A stretch of DNA of 64,000 nucleotides from Pseudochryseolinea flava. Its GTDB lineage: Bacteria; Bacteroidota; Bacteroidia; Cytophagales; Cyclobacteriaceae. Below the pieces are notes generated by a model. It searched no databases and was not told the origin of the DNA. It worked only from the letters and a program-made list of their open reading frames with translations. This document shows positions 37,038 through 45,133 of this stretch, one piece after another (within the stretch, counting starts at the first letter, position 1; the number at the start of each line of letters is the position of its first letter). The position numbers and the translations under genes are program-made. The stretch covers positions 310,001 to 374,000 of the forward strand of contig NZ_QMFY01000005.1 in the NCBI RefSeq assembly GCF_003286915.1. The letters are read 5' to 3'.

Positions 37038-37679
37038 ATGGACGTTATTCACCCAGGACTTCAACAATATTCAGAAGATCACAGCACGGCCGAAGATGCT
37101 TTGCTTCAAAAAGTAAATCGCGATACCCACGCCCATGTGTTGATGCCACGGATGTTATCTGGACAACTTCAGGGACGCGTGCTGTCGATGATCAGTCATA
37201 TGATCAGACCTCAAGCAATACTTGAGATAGGGACGTACACCGGCTACGCCACGCTTTGCTTGGCAGAAGGACTTGCTACGGGAGGAAAGATTGTGACGTT
37301 GGATATTAATGAAGAATTGGAAGATCGTGTCAGACGTCATTTCAAGGAATCGGGGAAAGAGTCGGCCATTGATTATCGCATTGGAAACGCTGTAAAGCTC
37401 ATTCCAAGTCTGACGGACACATTCGATCTTGTATTTATAGATGCCGATAAAGAAAACTACAGCACTTATTTTGATTTGATTTTCGACAAACTAAAAGTTG
37501 GCGGATTTATTTTGGCAGACAATGTGCTATGGAGTGGCAAGGTGTTGGATGCAAAACCCGATAAAGATACACGGGCGATTATGGCGTTTAATCGCAAAGT
37601 GCAGAACGATCCACGGGTAGAAAATGTACTTCTACCTATCCGTGATGGCATTATGTTGATTAGAAAAGTATCTTTGTGA
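37038..37679 (+). CDS. class I SAM-dependent O-methyltransferase
   Basis: 213 residues of the O-methyltransferase family 3 (PF01596). The SAM site ILEIGTYTGYATLCLAEGL is near residues 62-80. TLDINEELEDRVRRHF, DLVFIDADKENYSTYF and ILADNVLWSGKVLD provide the metal and cofactor contacts. It resembles catechol/caffeoyl-CoA methyltransferases; the substrate is unknown. Same strand as the M16 gene and probably co-transcribed. Confidence 0.9.
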   Translation: MDVIHPGLQQYSEDHSTAEDALLQKVNRDTHAHVLMPRMLSGQLQGRVLSMISHMIRPQAILEIGTYTGYATLCLAEGLATGGKIVTLDINEELEDRVRRHFKESGKESAIDYRIGNAVKLIPSLTDTFDLVFIDADKENYSTYFDLIFDKLKVGGFILADNVLWSGKVLDAKPDKDTRAIMAFNRKVQNDPRVENVLLPIRDGIMLIRKVSL

Positions 37680-37909
37680 AAAAGTTAAAAGTTTAAAGTC
37701 AAAAGTTTAAGGTTAATTCCTTATTCAAAGCTACAATGATGTGAGGCTCACTTTAACTTTATCGACTGCTGCGGGAGTAGAAATTTTTAACTTTGGAATT
37801 TTTTTAACTTAAATGATTTAAAGTAAAGGGTTAATGGCTTAAGCAGGCTTTCAACCTGTCTGCATAGACAAACTTTAAACTTTCAACTTTGAACTTTCAA
37901 CTTTTTAAG
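37679..37909. repeat. inverted pair of AAAGTT-type tandem arrays
   Basis: The left arm (37679-37712) begins at the last base of the methyltransferase stop. The right arm (37870-37909) ends one base before the next gene's ATG. Over 34 bp the arms are inverted copies with five mismatches, and each is a 7-8 bp tandem of AAAGTT-like units. The central part includes a GCAGG/CCTG hairpin at about 37840-37860. No gene is inside. Confidence 0.6.
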
Positions 37910-37910
37910 A

Positions 37911-39830
37911 ATGAGAATACTCGGTTGCTTATTTTTTGTTGCCGTATGTTTTAAGGCAGCAGCACAGAGTCCACAAGTTCCACATAAGATGCAGTTCGCG
38001 GATTTGACACTTACGATCCGTGATGATGCTCGCCGTGAAATCCAAAAAGATGTGGATGCGCTTACCGCCTCGCCGAAACATTTTAACATCAAGGTGGAAC
38101 GCGCGAAGACCTATTTCCCCCTTATCGAAAAAGTATTTCGTGAAGAAGGCCTTCCCGACGATTTTAAATTTCTTGTACTCCAGGAAAGCGCATTGATCGC
38201 CGATGCGGTATCAGTTTCCAATGCCGTTGGTTTTTGGCAGTTCAAGGATTTTACCGCCATGGAAATGGGCCTCCGTGTAGATAAAGAAATCGACGAGCGA
38301 TTGAACATTGTGTCGTCGTCGCGCGCTGCGGCCCGGTACATCAAAAAGAATAATACGCATTTCAACAATTGGATTTACGCTTTGCAAGCCTATCAGATGG
38401 GCGCAGGTGGCGTGATGCGCAGTGTAAAGGATAGCAAAAGCGGCGCACAGCATATGGAAATCAATAGCCATACATATTGGTACGTAAAAAAATATCTCGC
38501 GCATAAAGTCGCCTTTGAAGATGCTGTAAAAGGTGTCGGTCAAATTCAGGTGATTACTTACGAAAACAAAAACCAAAAGACACTAACGGATCTCGCGAAA
38601 GAAGTTACCGTCGATGAAGCATCGCTGAAGTCGTATAACAAGTGGGCGAAGTCCGGTCTGATTCCCGACGATCGTAAATATTCTGTTTTGATTCCAGTGA
38701 ATGGTGAGCAACCGCCGAATGTTCCACAAGAGGTATTGGCTTCGAACCGGGTACCCTCTACGGATGCAAAGACTGGCGATACCAAACCATCCGCATCCGC
38801 TGCGAAAAAATTAGAGAAGAAAAAAGTTAACGGCATTTTGATCGTTCATGCGGAGGAAGGGGATAACCCGACGAAGATTGCTAACCGCGCTGGCGTTGAT
38901 CTATCACTCTTCTTGAAGTGGAATGACATTTCAATTAGTGACCGAACACCATCGGGGCAGCATTATCTCCTTGGAAAAAAACGCAATCGCGCGGAGGTGG
39001 CTTATCACCGTGTATCCGCAGGTGAAACGCTTTGGAGTATCAGTCAACAATATGGCGTGCAAGTGAAGCGTTTACGCAAGTTTAACAAGATAAGCGGCGA
39101 TGCAGATCTTAAACCAGGGATGACGTTATGGTTGAATGCAAACAAGCCCAAAAATGCGGAGAAAACTGTCGCGCCTACAAATGTCCTTGAGATAAATAAA
39201 AATGAAACTTTTGCATGGACGACGGACGCACCAGCAGAACCGGTTGTGAATACTCAGCAACAGGCCAAGGCAGCTGCGTTAGACACGGTGTCAACCAAAG
39301 AAGTTGAGAAACCAACTGCCGTCACTGTTCCAAGCGATTCTGCGAAAGTTGAAACCGTTTCGCCGGTGGTTTCAAACACACCTATTCCGGAGGCAGCAGA
39401 TTCAACAAAAAACTTACAAGCTCCAGTAGAAAATATTTCTAAGCCAGACTCCACCGCCGCGCCGTTAATTGAAGTTGTGGTTCCGGAGAAAAAAACGGAG
39501 CATGTCGTTCAACCGAAAGAAACACTTTACGGAATTGCCAAGCAGCACAATGTAGGTGTAATGGACTTGGTGAAGTGGAACAACCTAAACCTTCAAGAGG
39601 GCATTAAACCAGGACAGGTTTTAAAGCTTTCTGACCCTCAACCTGTTGCAAATGATGTTTCGACGCCGGTTACGAAAGCCATATCCGTAGAACACGAGGT
39701 GAAGGCAACTGATACACTCTACAGCATTGCACGGAAATATAATGTGACGATCCAGGAGCTCATGGAATGGAATAACAAGAAGAACTTTACCCTTACCGTG
39801 GGCGAGAAATTGACCGTAAAACCTAAATAG
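37911..39830 (+). CDS. LysM-containing lytic transglycosylase (MltD-like)
   Basis: 639 residues. The signal peptide ends at AAAQ near residue 19. A lytic transglycosylase domain (about 65-200) has the catalytic Glu in LVLQESALIADAVS and the GFWQFKDFTAMEMGL block. One degenerate and three good LysM repeats follow at about 305-345, 360-405, 525-570 and 590-636 (for example HVVQPKETLYGIAKQHNVG). A Thr/Val/Pro-rich linker separates repeats two and three. It cleaves peptidoglycan strands. Confidence 0.92.
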   Translation: MRILGCLFFVAVCFKAAAQSPQVPHKMQFADLTLTIRDDARREIQKDVDALTASPKHFNIKVERAKTYFPLIEKVFREEGLPDDFKFLVLQESALIADAVSVSNAVGFWQFKDFTAMEMGLRVDKEIDERLNIVSSSRAAARYIKKNNTHFNNWIYALQAYQMGAGGVMRSVKDSKSGAQHMEINSHTYWYVKKYLAHKVAFEDAVKGVGQIQVITYENKNQKTLTDLAKEVTVDEASLKSYNKWAKSGLIPDDRKYSVLIPVNGEQPPNVPQEVLASNRVPSTDAKTGDTKPSASAAKKLEKKKVNGILIVHAEEGDNPTKIANRAGVDLSLFLKWNDISISDRTPSGQHYLLGKKRNRAEVAYHRVSAGETLWSISQQYGVQVKRLRKFNKISGDADLKPGMTLWLNANKPKNAEKTVAPTNVLEINKNETFAWTTDAPAEPVVNTQQQAKAAALDTVSTKEVEKPTAVTVPSDSAKVETVSPVVSNTPIPEAADSTKNLQAPVENISKPDSTAAPLIEVVVPEKKTEHVVQPKETLYGIAKQHNVGVMDLVKWNNLNLQEGIKPGQVLKLSDPQPVANDVSTPVTKAISVEHEVKATDTLYSIARKYNVTIQELMEWNNKKNFTLTVGEKLTVKPK

Positions 39831-39968
39831 AGTTCATTTTTTTCTGCATTTTCCATGATTTATTACCTAGCGGAGGGTATTTTTCGACACACGCTCCCAA
39901 ATGTTCCAAAAAAGGATATTTTTGTGTGAATCGTGTGTTTAAAGACAGCCTTATTTTATTGATTATTA

Positions 39969-40382
39969 ATGCAAACTGATACAAAAGCTATTGACTTGGT
40001 TATGTTAGTGGACGATAACGATACTGATAACTTTATCAGTAAGCGAATTATCGAAATCACCAAGTTTGCCAAAAGGGTAGAAGTAAAAGGTTCTGGAAAA
40101 GCGGCGTTGGATTATTTGCGCGAGAATCAAAACACTCAGGAAAATTTACCAAGTCTTATCTTCTTGGATATTAACATGCCCATCGTTGATGGTTTTGTAT
40201 TCCTCTATGAGTTCGAAAAATTCAACGAACTTGTTCGCAATAAATGTAAGGTGATCATCCTGTCGAGCTCTGACAACAAACGCGATATCGATAAGATCGT
40301 CAATAATAATCACGTTATTAAGTTCATCACCAAGCCACTTACCGAAGTGGCCCTCGATGAAATCAAGCTGAACAACATCTAG
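39969..40382 (+). CDS. single-domain response regulator (CheY-like)
   Basis: 137 residues, a receiver domain only. Acidic residues are in VMLVDDNDTDNF, the phospho-acceptor Asp in LIFLDINMPIVDG, the Ser switch in VIILSSSDN, and the conserved Lys in FITKPLT. There is no output domain, so it signals through partners. No histidine kinase is adjacent. The subfamily with a DNDTDN-type start is frequent in Cytophagales. A strong terminator follows. Confidence 0.92.
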   Translation: MQTDTKAIDLVMLVDDNDTDNFISKRIIEITKFAKRVEVKGSGKAALDYLRENQNTQENLPSLIFLDINMPIVDGFVFLYEFEKFNELVRNKCKVIILSSSDNKRDIDKIVNNNHVIKFITKPLTEVALDEIKLNNI

Positions 40383-40394
40383 GTATAGATGTTT

Positions 40395-40432
40395 AGGTTT
40401 TAAAATTATAATTTCGTTTTAAAACCTTTTTA
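40395..40432 (+). terminator. terminator-like hairpin between the response regulator and DUF3078 genes
   Basis: A perfect 11-bp stem, AGGTTTTAAAA/TTTTAAAACCT, with an 11-nt loop and a T run. It ends only a few bases before the next ATG at 40435. Confidence 0.7.
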
Positions 40433-40434
40433 GC

Positions 40435-41352
40435 ATGAAGAAGACTTCCTATTTCATCATTTTTTTATTGTGCATCGGCTCGTTTGCTTCTGTTCAAGCA
40501 CAGATTGTTAAACCCGATACTACCACAAGTTGGAAACGGAAATTTGTTTTCAACTTCAATGTCAACCAAGCTTCGTTCTCTTCGAACTGGAGTGCCGGGG
40601 GGATCAACTCATTGGGCTTTGCAAGCCTTGTTAACTACAAACTCAATTACAAAAAAAATCGCGATAGCTGGGATAATGAAATCGACCTTCTGTATGGCTT
40701 TGTGAACAACGCTGGACAAGGCTTCAGAAAAACAACCGACCGTATTTATCTCGATACAAAATACGGTTATCAATTAAGCGACAAATGGGATCTATTCTCC
40801 TCCATTAACTTCCTTTCGCAGTTTTCTCCTGGCTATAAGTATGAAGACGATGCCGCTGGAGTAGAACAAGAATTTCTCATTTCAGATTTTCTCGCGCCTG
40901 CATTTGTAACCGGTGCCATTGGTTTCGAATATCATCCGAAGGATTATTTTAAAGTGAGAATATCTCCTTTCGCTCCACGTCTAACAATCGTAAATGATCC
41001 GGAACGTTTTTATCCGACACTCGGTCCAAATCCTTATGGACTTGATTCAGCCGAGACGACGCGATTTGAATGGTTTGCATTTCAACTCCTAGCTGAATTC
41101 AACAAAGACATCATGCAAAACGTGAATTTAAAGTGGCGTTATATGATGTATGCAAACTATGAAGACTTCGCAGTAAAAAAGATCGATCATCGTCTTGATG
41201 TAAATCTCACGGCGAAAGTCAATCGCTTCATCACTGTTGGCTTGGGTGGAATTCTAGTTTACGATTTCGATCAAGATGATGAAGTTCAATTAAGTCAAGC
41301 GCTCACCATTGGCTTTGCTTATAGCTTCCAGAATTTTGAAGATCCGAAGTAA
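40435..41352 (+). CDS. DUF3078 outer-membrane protein
   Basis: 305 residues with a signal peptide ending in SVQAQ. The mature part matches DUF3078: NVNQASFSSNWSAGGINSLG is the diagnostic block. It is followed by alternating strands (LNYKKNRDSWDNEIDLLYGF, then DRIYLDTKYGYQLSDKWDLF) and ends in FAYSFQNF. It is predicted to form an outer-membrane beta-barrel. Function unknown. It is flanked by terminators on both sides. Confidence 0.88.
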   Translation: MKKTSYFIIFLLCIGSFASVQAQIVKPDTTTSWKRKFVFNFNVNQASFSSNWSAGGINSLGFASLVNYKLNYKKNRDSWDNEIDLLYGFVNNAGQGFRKTTDRIYLDTKYGYQLSDKWDLFSSINFLSQFSPGYKYEDDAAGVEQEFLISDFLAPAFVTGAIGFEYHPKDYFKVRISPFAPRLTIVNDPERFYPTLGPNPYGLDSAETTRFEWFAFQLLAEFNKDIMQNVNLKWRYMMYANYEDFAVKKIDHRLDVNLTAKVNRFITVGLGGILVYDFDQDDEVQLSQALTIGFAYSFQNFEDPK

Positions 41353-41383
41353 CGGCTCGTTGGAAACAGGTAAGTGTCAATCG

Positions 41384-41418
41384 AAAAGCCTTGCAAAAAA
41401 AGCAGGGCTTTTTTATTT
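41384..41418 (+). terminator. terminator after the DUF3078 gene
   Basis: AAAGCCTTGC and GCAGGGCTTT form a 10-bp stem with one wobble and a 7-nt A loop, ending in TTTTTTATTTT. Confidence 0.8.
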
Positions 41419-41462
41419 TATTAGCGTGAAGTACATTCGTCAGAATTAAATATCATTGAAAG

Positions 41463-43022
41463 ATGTCTAAGGAAAAGTTTATCGAAGCTGTAAATAAGTC
41501 GTACACAACATCACTTCCGTCAATCTACCTCGGCGCAGGCATATTTGAAGGTGGTATCGTTGGTGAAGCCAAAGTGAACCTTGCGCTGCGCATGATGAAC
41601 CGACACGGACTCGTAACAGGAGCAACGGGGTCCGGCAAAACAAGAACACTCCAGTTGATCGCTGAACAATTGTCGGCAGCGGGTGTCCCTGTTTTTATGC
41701 CAGACATCAAAGGCGATCTTTCTGGCTTTGCGAAAGAAGGCGCCACGAATGAAAAAATCACCGAACGCGCTAACGCACTCGGTGTGCAATATCAACCCTC
41801 AGCTTTTCCTGTCGAACTCTACTCGCTTAGCGGGAAGATAGGTGCGCAGATGCGTGCTACGGTGACAGAATTTGGCCCTGTGCTCTTGAGTAAAATTCTT
41901 GAATTGAACGATACACAAACAGGTGTACTGAATGTAGTCTTCAAATACGCTGATGATAAAAATCTTCCGATTGTCGATTTTAATGATTTAAAGAAAGTAC
42001 TTAATCACCTTACAGAAGGGGCAGGTGCTGCGGAAATAAAAAATGACTATGGGAAAATTTCAAGCGCATCGTCAGGAACCATCCTGCGAAAAATAGTATC
42101 ACTTGAGCAACAGGGCGTCGATCAAATTTTTGGCGAAACCTCTTTCGATGTAGACGATCTCTTTCAAAAAGTAGATGGTCGCGGGGTGATAAGCTTGCTC
42201 AATGTGTCGGATGTTCAGACGCAACCTGCATTGTTCTCTACGTTCTTGCTTGCGTTGCTGGCCGAAATTTATCAGCGACTTCCAGAGGCCGGTGATCTCG
42301 ACAAGCCGAAGCTAATTTTCTTTTTAGATGAAGCACATCTACTCTTCAAAGATGCACCGAAAGCATTTATGGATCAGATTGAGCAGATCATTCGGTTGAT
42401 ACGTTCAAAAGGTGTTGGTATATTTTTCTGTACTCAGCTCACGCAAGACGTGCCAGCAAGTGTGTTGTCGCAGCTTGGTAATCGTGTTCATCACGTGATC
42501 AGAGCTTTCACGCCCAACGATGTGAAAGCGTTGAAGGAGACGATCAAGACATTTCCGAAATCGGAATTCTATGAAATGGAGCAGCAGTTTACGCAGCTCG
42601 GCACGGGACAAGCCTTCATCACTGTTTTAAATGAGAAAGGCATTCCGACGGAAACGGTGGTAACACATTTAGCACCACCAGCCTCGTTGATGGGACCGTT
42701 AACGGCAGCGGAATATCAAGAGACATTAGAAGAGTCAGAAGGTTACAAGAAGTATAAAGATGCTGTGGATCCGCAAAGTGCTTTTGAAATTCTCAGTGAG
42801 CGCATGAAAGCCGAGGCGGAACAGCAAGAAGAAGAACGTGAAGAGAAAGCGCCGCGAGCGACGTCACGCAAACAAGAAAAGTCTACTTTCGAGTCGGTGA
42901 TCTCATCGCCTGTAGCAAAACAGGTAGGCAAAGAAATTGTGCGAGGTGTATTTGGGATGTTATTCGGTACAACGACACCACGCCGCAGAAGTACGAGACG
43001 AAAAAGCGGCGGGCTGTTTTAG
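41463..43022 (+). CDS. HerA-like ATPase (DUF853)
   Basis: 519 residues. The HerA/FtsK-type core has Walker A GATGSGKT at 53-60, then VFMPDIKGDLSGFAKEG. Walker B is in LIFFLDEAHLLFKDAPKA, and GVGIFFCTQLTQDVPASVL follows. A C-terminal basic tail (TTPRRRSTRRKSGG) may contact nucleic acid. This DUF853 group is a housekeeping relative of HerA (E. coli YjgR). No NurA nuclease or Sir2-type partner is adjacent, so a defence role is not supported here. Confidence 0.9.
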   Translation: MSKEKFIEAVNKSYTTSLPSIYLGAGIFEGGIVGEAKVNLALRMMNRHGLVTGATGSGKTRTLQLIAEQLSAAGVPVFMPDIKGDLSGFAKEGATNEKITERANALGVQYQPSAFPVELYSLSGKIGAQMRATVTEFGPVLLSKILELNDTQTGVLNVVFKYADDKNLPIVDFNDLKKVLNHLTEGAGAAEIKNDYGKISSASSGTILRKIVSLEQQGVDQIFGETSFDVDDLFQKVDGRGVISLLNVSDVQTQPALFSTFLLALLAEIYQRLPEAGDLDKPKLIFFLDEAHLLFKDAPKAFMDQIEQIIRLIRSKGVGIFFCTQLTQDVPASVLSQLGNRVHHVIRAFTPNDVKALKETIKTFPKSEFYEMEQQFTQLGTGQAFITVLNEKGIPTETVVTHLAPPASLMGPLTAAEYQETLEESEGYKKYKDAVDPQSAFEILSERMKAEAEQQEEEREEKAPRATSRKQEKSTFESVISSPVAKQVGKEIVRGVFGMLFGTTTPRRRSTRRKSGGLF

Positions 43023-43121
43023 CGGACGAACAAAACTTAACAGGAAAATCGAAACCGGGTATACATGAAATATGTTACCCACGTCACTATCTTTCATAAA
43101 CAACATCTTTAATCAACAGTT

Positions 43122-43580
43122 ATGTGGAATGAAGAAGATGAAAATGACGGCGTAGATGACGACTTTGATCCAGAGAAGGAGCGAAGACGCGTCGAAGCAT
43201 TGCCAATTTTTCAGAAGGCTGAAGAAATCAGTGAACTAACACAGCGCATTGTCGATTCAATAGAGAAAGATGATGTGAAATTGATTCATGGAAATTTTAT
43301 GCTGGAAGATGCCATGATGATAACCGTGAAAATTGTTGGTGCTGAAGCAGTCGATGATTTCATTATCAAAATGGAGAACGCTGTGCTCATCAAAATTCAC
43401 GCACGCAGCTTGCAAACAAAAACTGCGTCATTGCTGCTACAAGGTGTGATGCCAGCAGAATATTTGCACTTGCTGCGAAAAGAGATCGACAGTTTTCGAT
43501 CGCTATTCCTCGCTTGGATTAAAACGTTCCATCAATCACCGAAAGAAGGAGATGGCTGGGGATTGTTTGTTGAAGAGTAG
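43122..43580 (+). CDS. conserved hypothetical protein, acidic N terminus
   Basis: 152 residues. The first 20 are very acidic (MWNEEDENDGVDDDFDPEKE), the rest helical, with KAEEISELTQRIVDSI and a C-terminal WIKTFHQSPKEGDGWGLF. It looks like a soluble protein conserved in Bacteroidota without assigned function. It lies 99 bp after the HerA-like gene on the same strand, without a terminator between them. Confidence 0.75.
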   Translation: MWNEEDENDGVDDDFDPEKERRRVEALPIFQKAEEISELTQRIVDSIEKDDVKLIHGNFMLEDAMMITVKIVGAEAVDDFIIKMENAVLIKIHARSLQTKTASLLLQGVMPAEYLHLLRKEIDSFRSLFLAWIKTFHQSPKEGDGWGLFVEE

Positions 43581-43863
43581 ATTTTAAATCCTCGTATTTA
43601 ATTTTTGAATATTCGCTGAATCAGTTAAAAGCGAGGCTCCGCAATGGAGAAGACCCTATTTTATACCGGATTAATATGGTTTCAAACAATTTTTTCATTG
43701 CCGCCTTACCAAGTGTCGCTCGTTTCGAGTATTTTTGATTTCGATTAAAACCAACAAAGCGCCTTTCGCGTCTTGAGCAGCTCAACCCCCTTCTTCGCTG
43801 CGATTGACAAAAAAGGCAGATTTTCCTCCCACCCGTTATTTTCTGGGCGTTTAATATTTTATA

Positions 43864-45117
43864 ATGAAAATTCATTGTAAGTGGCTACTCCTTTGCGGAC
43901 TAGTTACGATGGCTTTGGTGGTGAAATCGCAAGTTCGCTTTCAAGCGGAATCTGGTGTTCTTGATGCGCGGACGTGGGATTTTAAAAAGGCCCGACTTCC
44001 ACTCGCGGGGTATTGGTTGTTTTATCCAAATCAACTTGTCGATGTACACAACACTGATTCAGCATCCAAACGCGATTTGATCGTACCGGCATTGTGGAAT
44101 AGCACGCGTGAGGATGGAAGCGGAAAAGGATTTGGAACCTACGGGCTCTCGGTGATCGTGCCCAAAGGTATAGGAGAGTTTACATTGGAAGTACCACAGC
44201 TATATAATGCTTACACGCTAATCATCAATAACAATGTAGTTGCTCGTGTTGGCACCGTGGGAAGAAACAAAGAGGAAACCATTCCATCATGGAACCATCA
44301 GCTTCTAAAATTTCAGGCAGCAAAAAACGATACGCTTCATATTCTGCTACAGATCGCAAACTTTCATCACGCAAAGGGCGGAATTAAAGAACAGCTTTTC
44401 TTAGGCGTGCCTGAAAATACTCAGGCCACTTTCACAGTGTCTAAACTTATCAGCACTTTTGAATCGGGGCTGCTTTTACTATTCGGGATTATTTTCATTG
44501 TGATTTATTTTGTTCGCGGACAACCCGTGTCGTTATACTTCGGATTGTTTGGTGTGAATTGGTCGCTGCGTGCTCTCTTTTCAAATCTTTATGTAGTTAT
44601 GGATTGGTTCCCAGATCTTCCGTGGACATTCCTGGTTAGAACAGAATACATGACGCTCTATGTTGCTATGATAACAGCAACCGCTTTCCTCCATCACTTA
44701 TTTAAAAAAATGGGAGCGAAACCGTTGATGACTTATGTTCTTGTTGGTGTGAATGTGGTGTTCGCCATTTTTACAATGGTTACTTCACCAGCCGTGTTTA
44801 CAAAATCTGTTTCGCTGTTCGTTTCGATTTCTGCGATCACGGTGATCTATGGGGCCATTCTTGTAGTTCGCGCACTATTCTACGGCTATCCAGGTGCGTG
44901 GTTTTTAATGGCGAGTATCCTCATTGGTATTATCACATTCGGGTATGACATCATCGCGTACCAAACATCACTCGCGCCAAACTTTACGGTACTAAGTTGT
45001 GGTTACATCGCGATGTTCTCGCTGACCGCACTAGGATTACTTTTTCAAATGAATGTACTGAAGAGTAGTAGCAGTTCAGCAGAAATGCTAACGTACGACG
45101 AGATGATGAAAAGATAA
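43864..45117 (+). CDS. 7TMR-DISM-type receptor without an output domain
   Basis: 417 residues. The signal peptide (1-22) is followed by an extracellular jelly-roll domain, 7TMR-DISMED-like: ARTWDFKKARLPLAGYW, then IVPKGIGEFTLEVPQLYNAY. Seven hydrophobic segments begin near residue 200 (GLLLLFGIIFIVIYFVRG). The protein stops soon after the last segment with about 20 residues. Most family members carry a kinase, GGDEF or DNA-binding output module, and none is present here. The ligand may be a carbohydrate. Confidence 0.82.
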   Translation: MKIHCKWLLLCGLVTMALVVKSQVRFQAESGVLDARTWDFKKARLPLAGYWLFYPNQLVDVHNTDSASKRDLIVPALWNSTREDGSGKGFGTYGLSVIVPKGIGEFTLEVPQLYNAYTLIINNNVVARVGTVGRNKEETIPSWNHQLLKFQAAKNDTLHILLQIANFHHAKGGIKEQLFLGVPENTQATFTVSKLISTFESGLLLLFGIIFIVIYFVRGQPVSLYFGLFGVNWSLRALFSNLYVVMDWFPDLPWTFLVRTEYMTLYVAMITATAFLHHLFKKMGAKPLMTYVLVGVNVVFAIFTMVTSPAVFTKSVSLFVSISAITVIYGAILVVRALFYGYPGAWFLMASILIGIITFGYDIIAYQTSLAPNFTVLSCGYIAMFSLTALGLLFQMNVLKSSSSSAEMLTYDEMMKR

Positions 45118-45133
45118 ATTGTGTTGAATTGAA

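Noticed and set aside
41463-43022. HerA-like ATPase as a defence gene
   Set aside because: It lies among core genes without NurA, Sir2 or other conflict partners; the DUF853 family is commonly housekeeping.
43621-43863. Minus-strand frame in the gap before the DISM gene
   Set aside because: Basic, low-complexity product, overlap with the next start, no family pattern.
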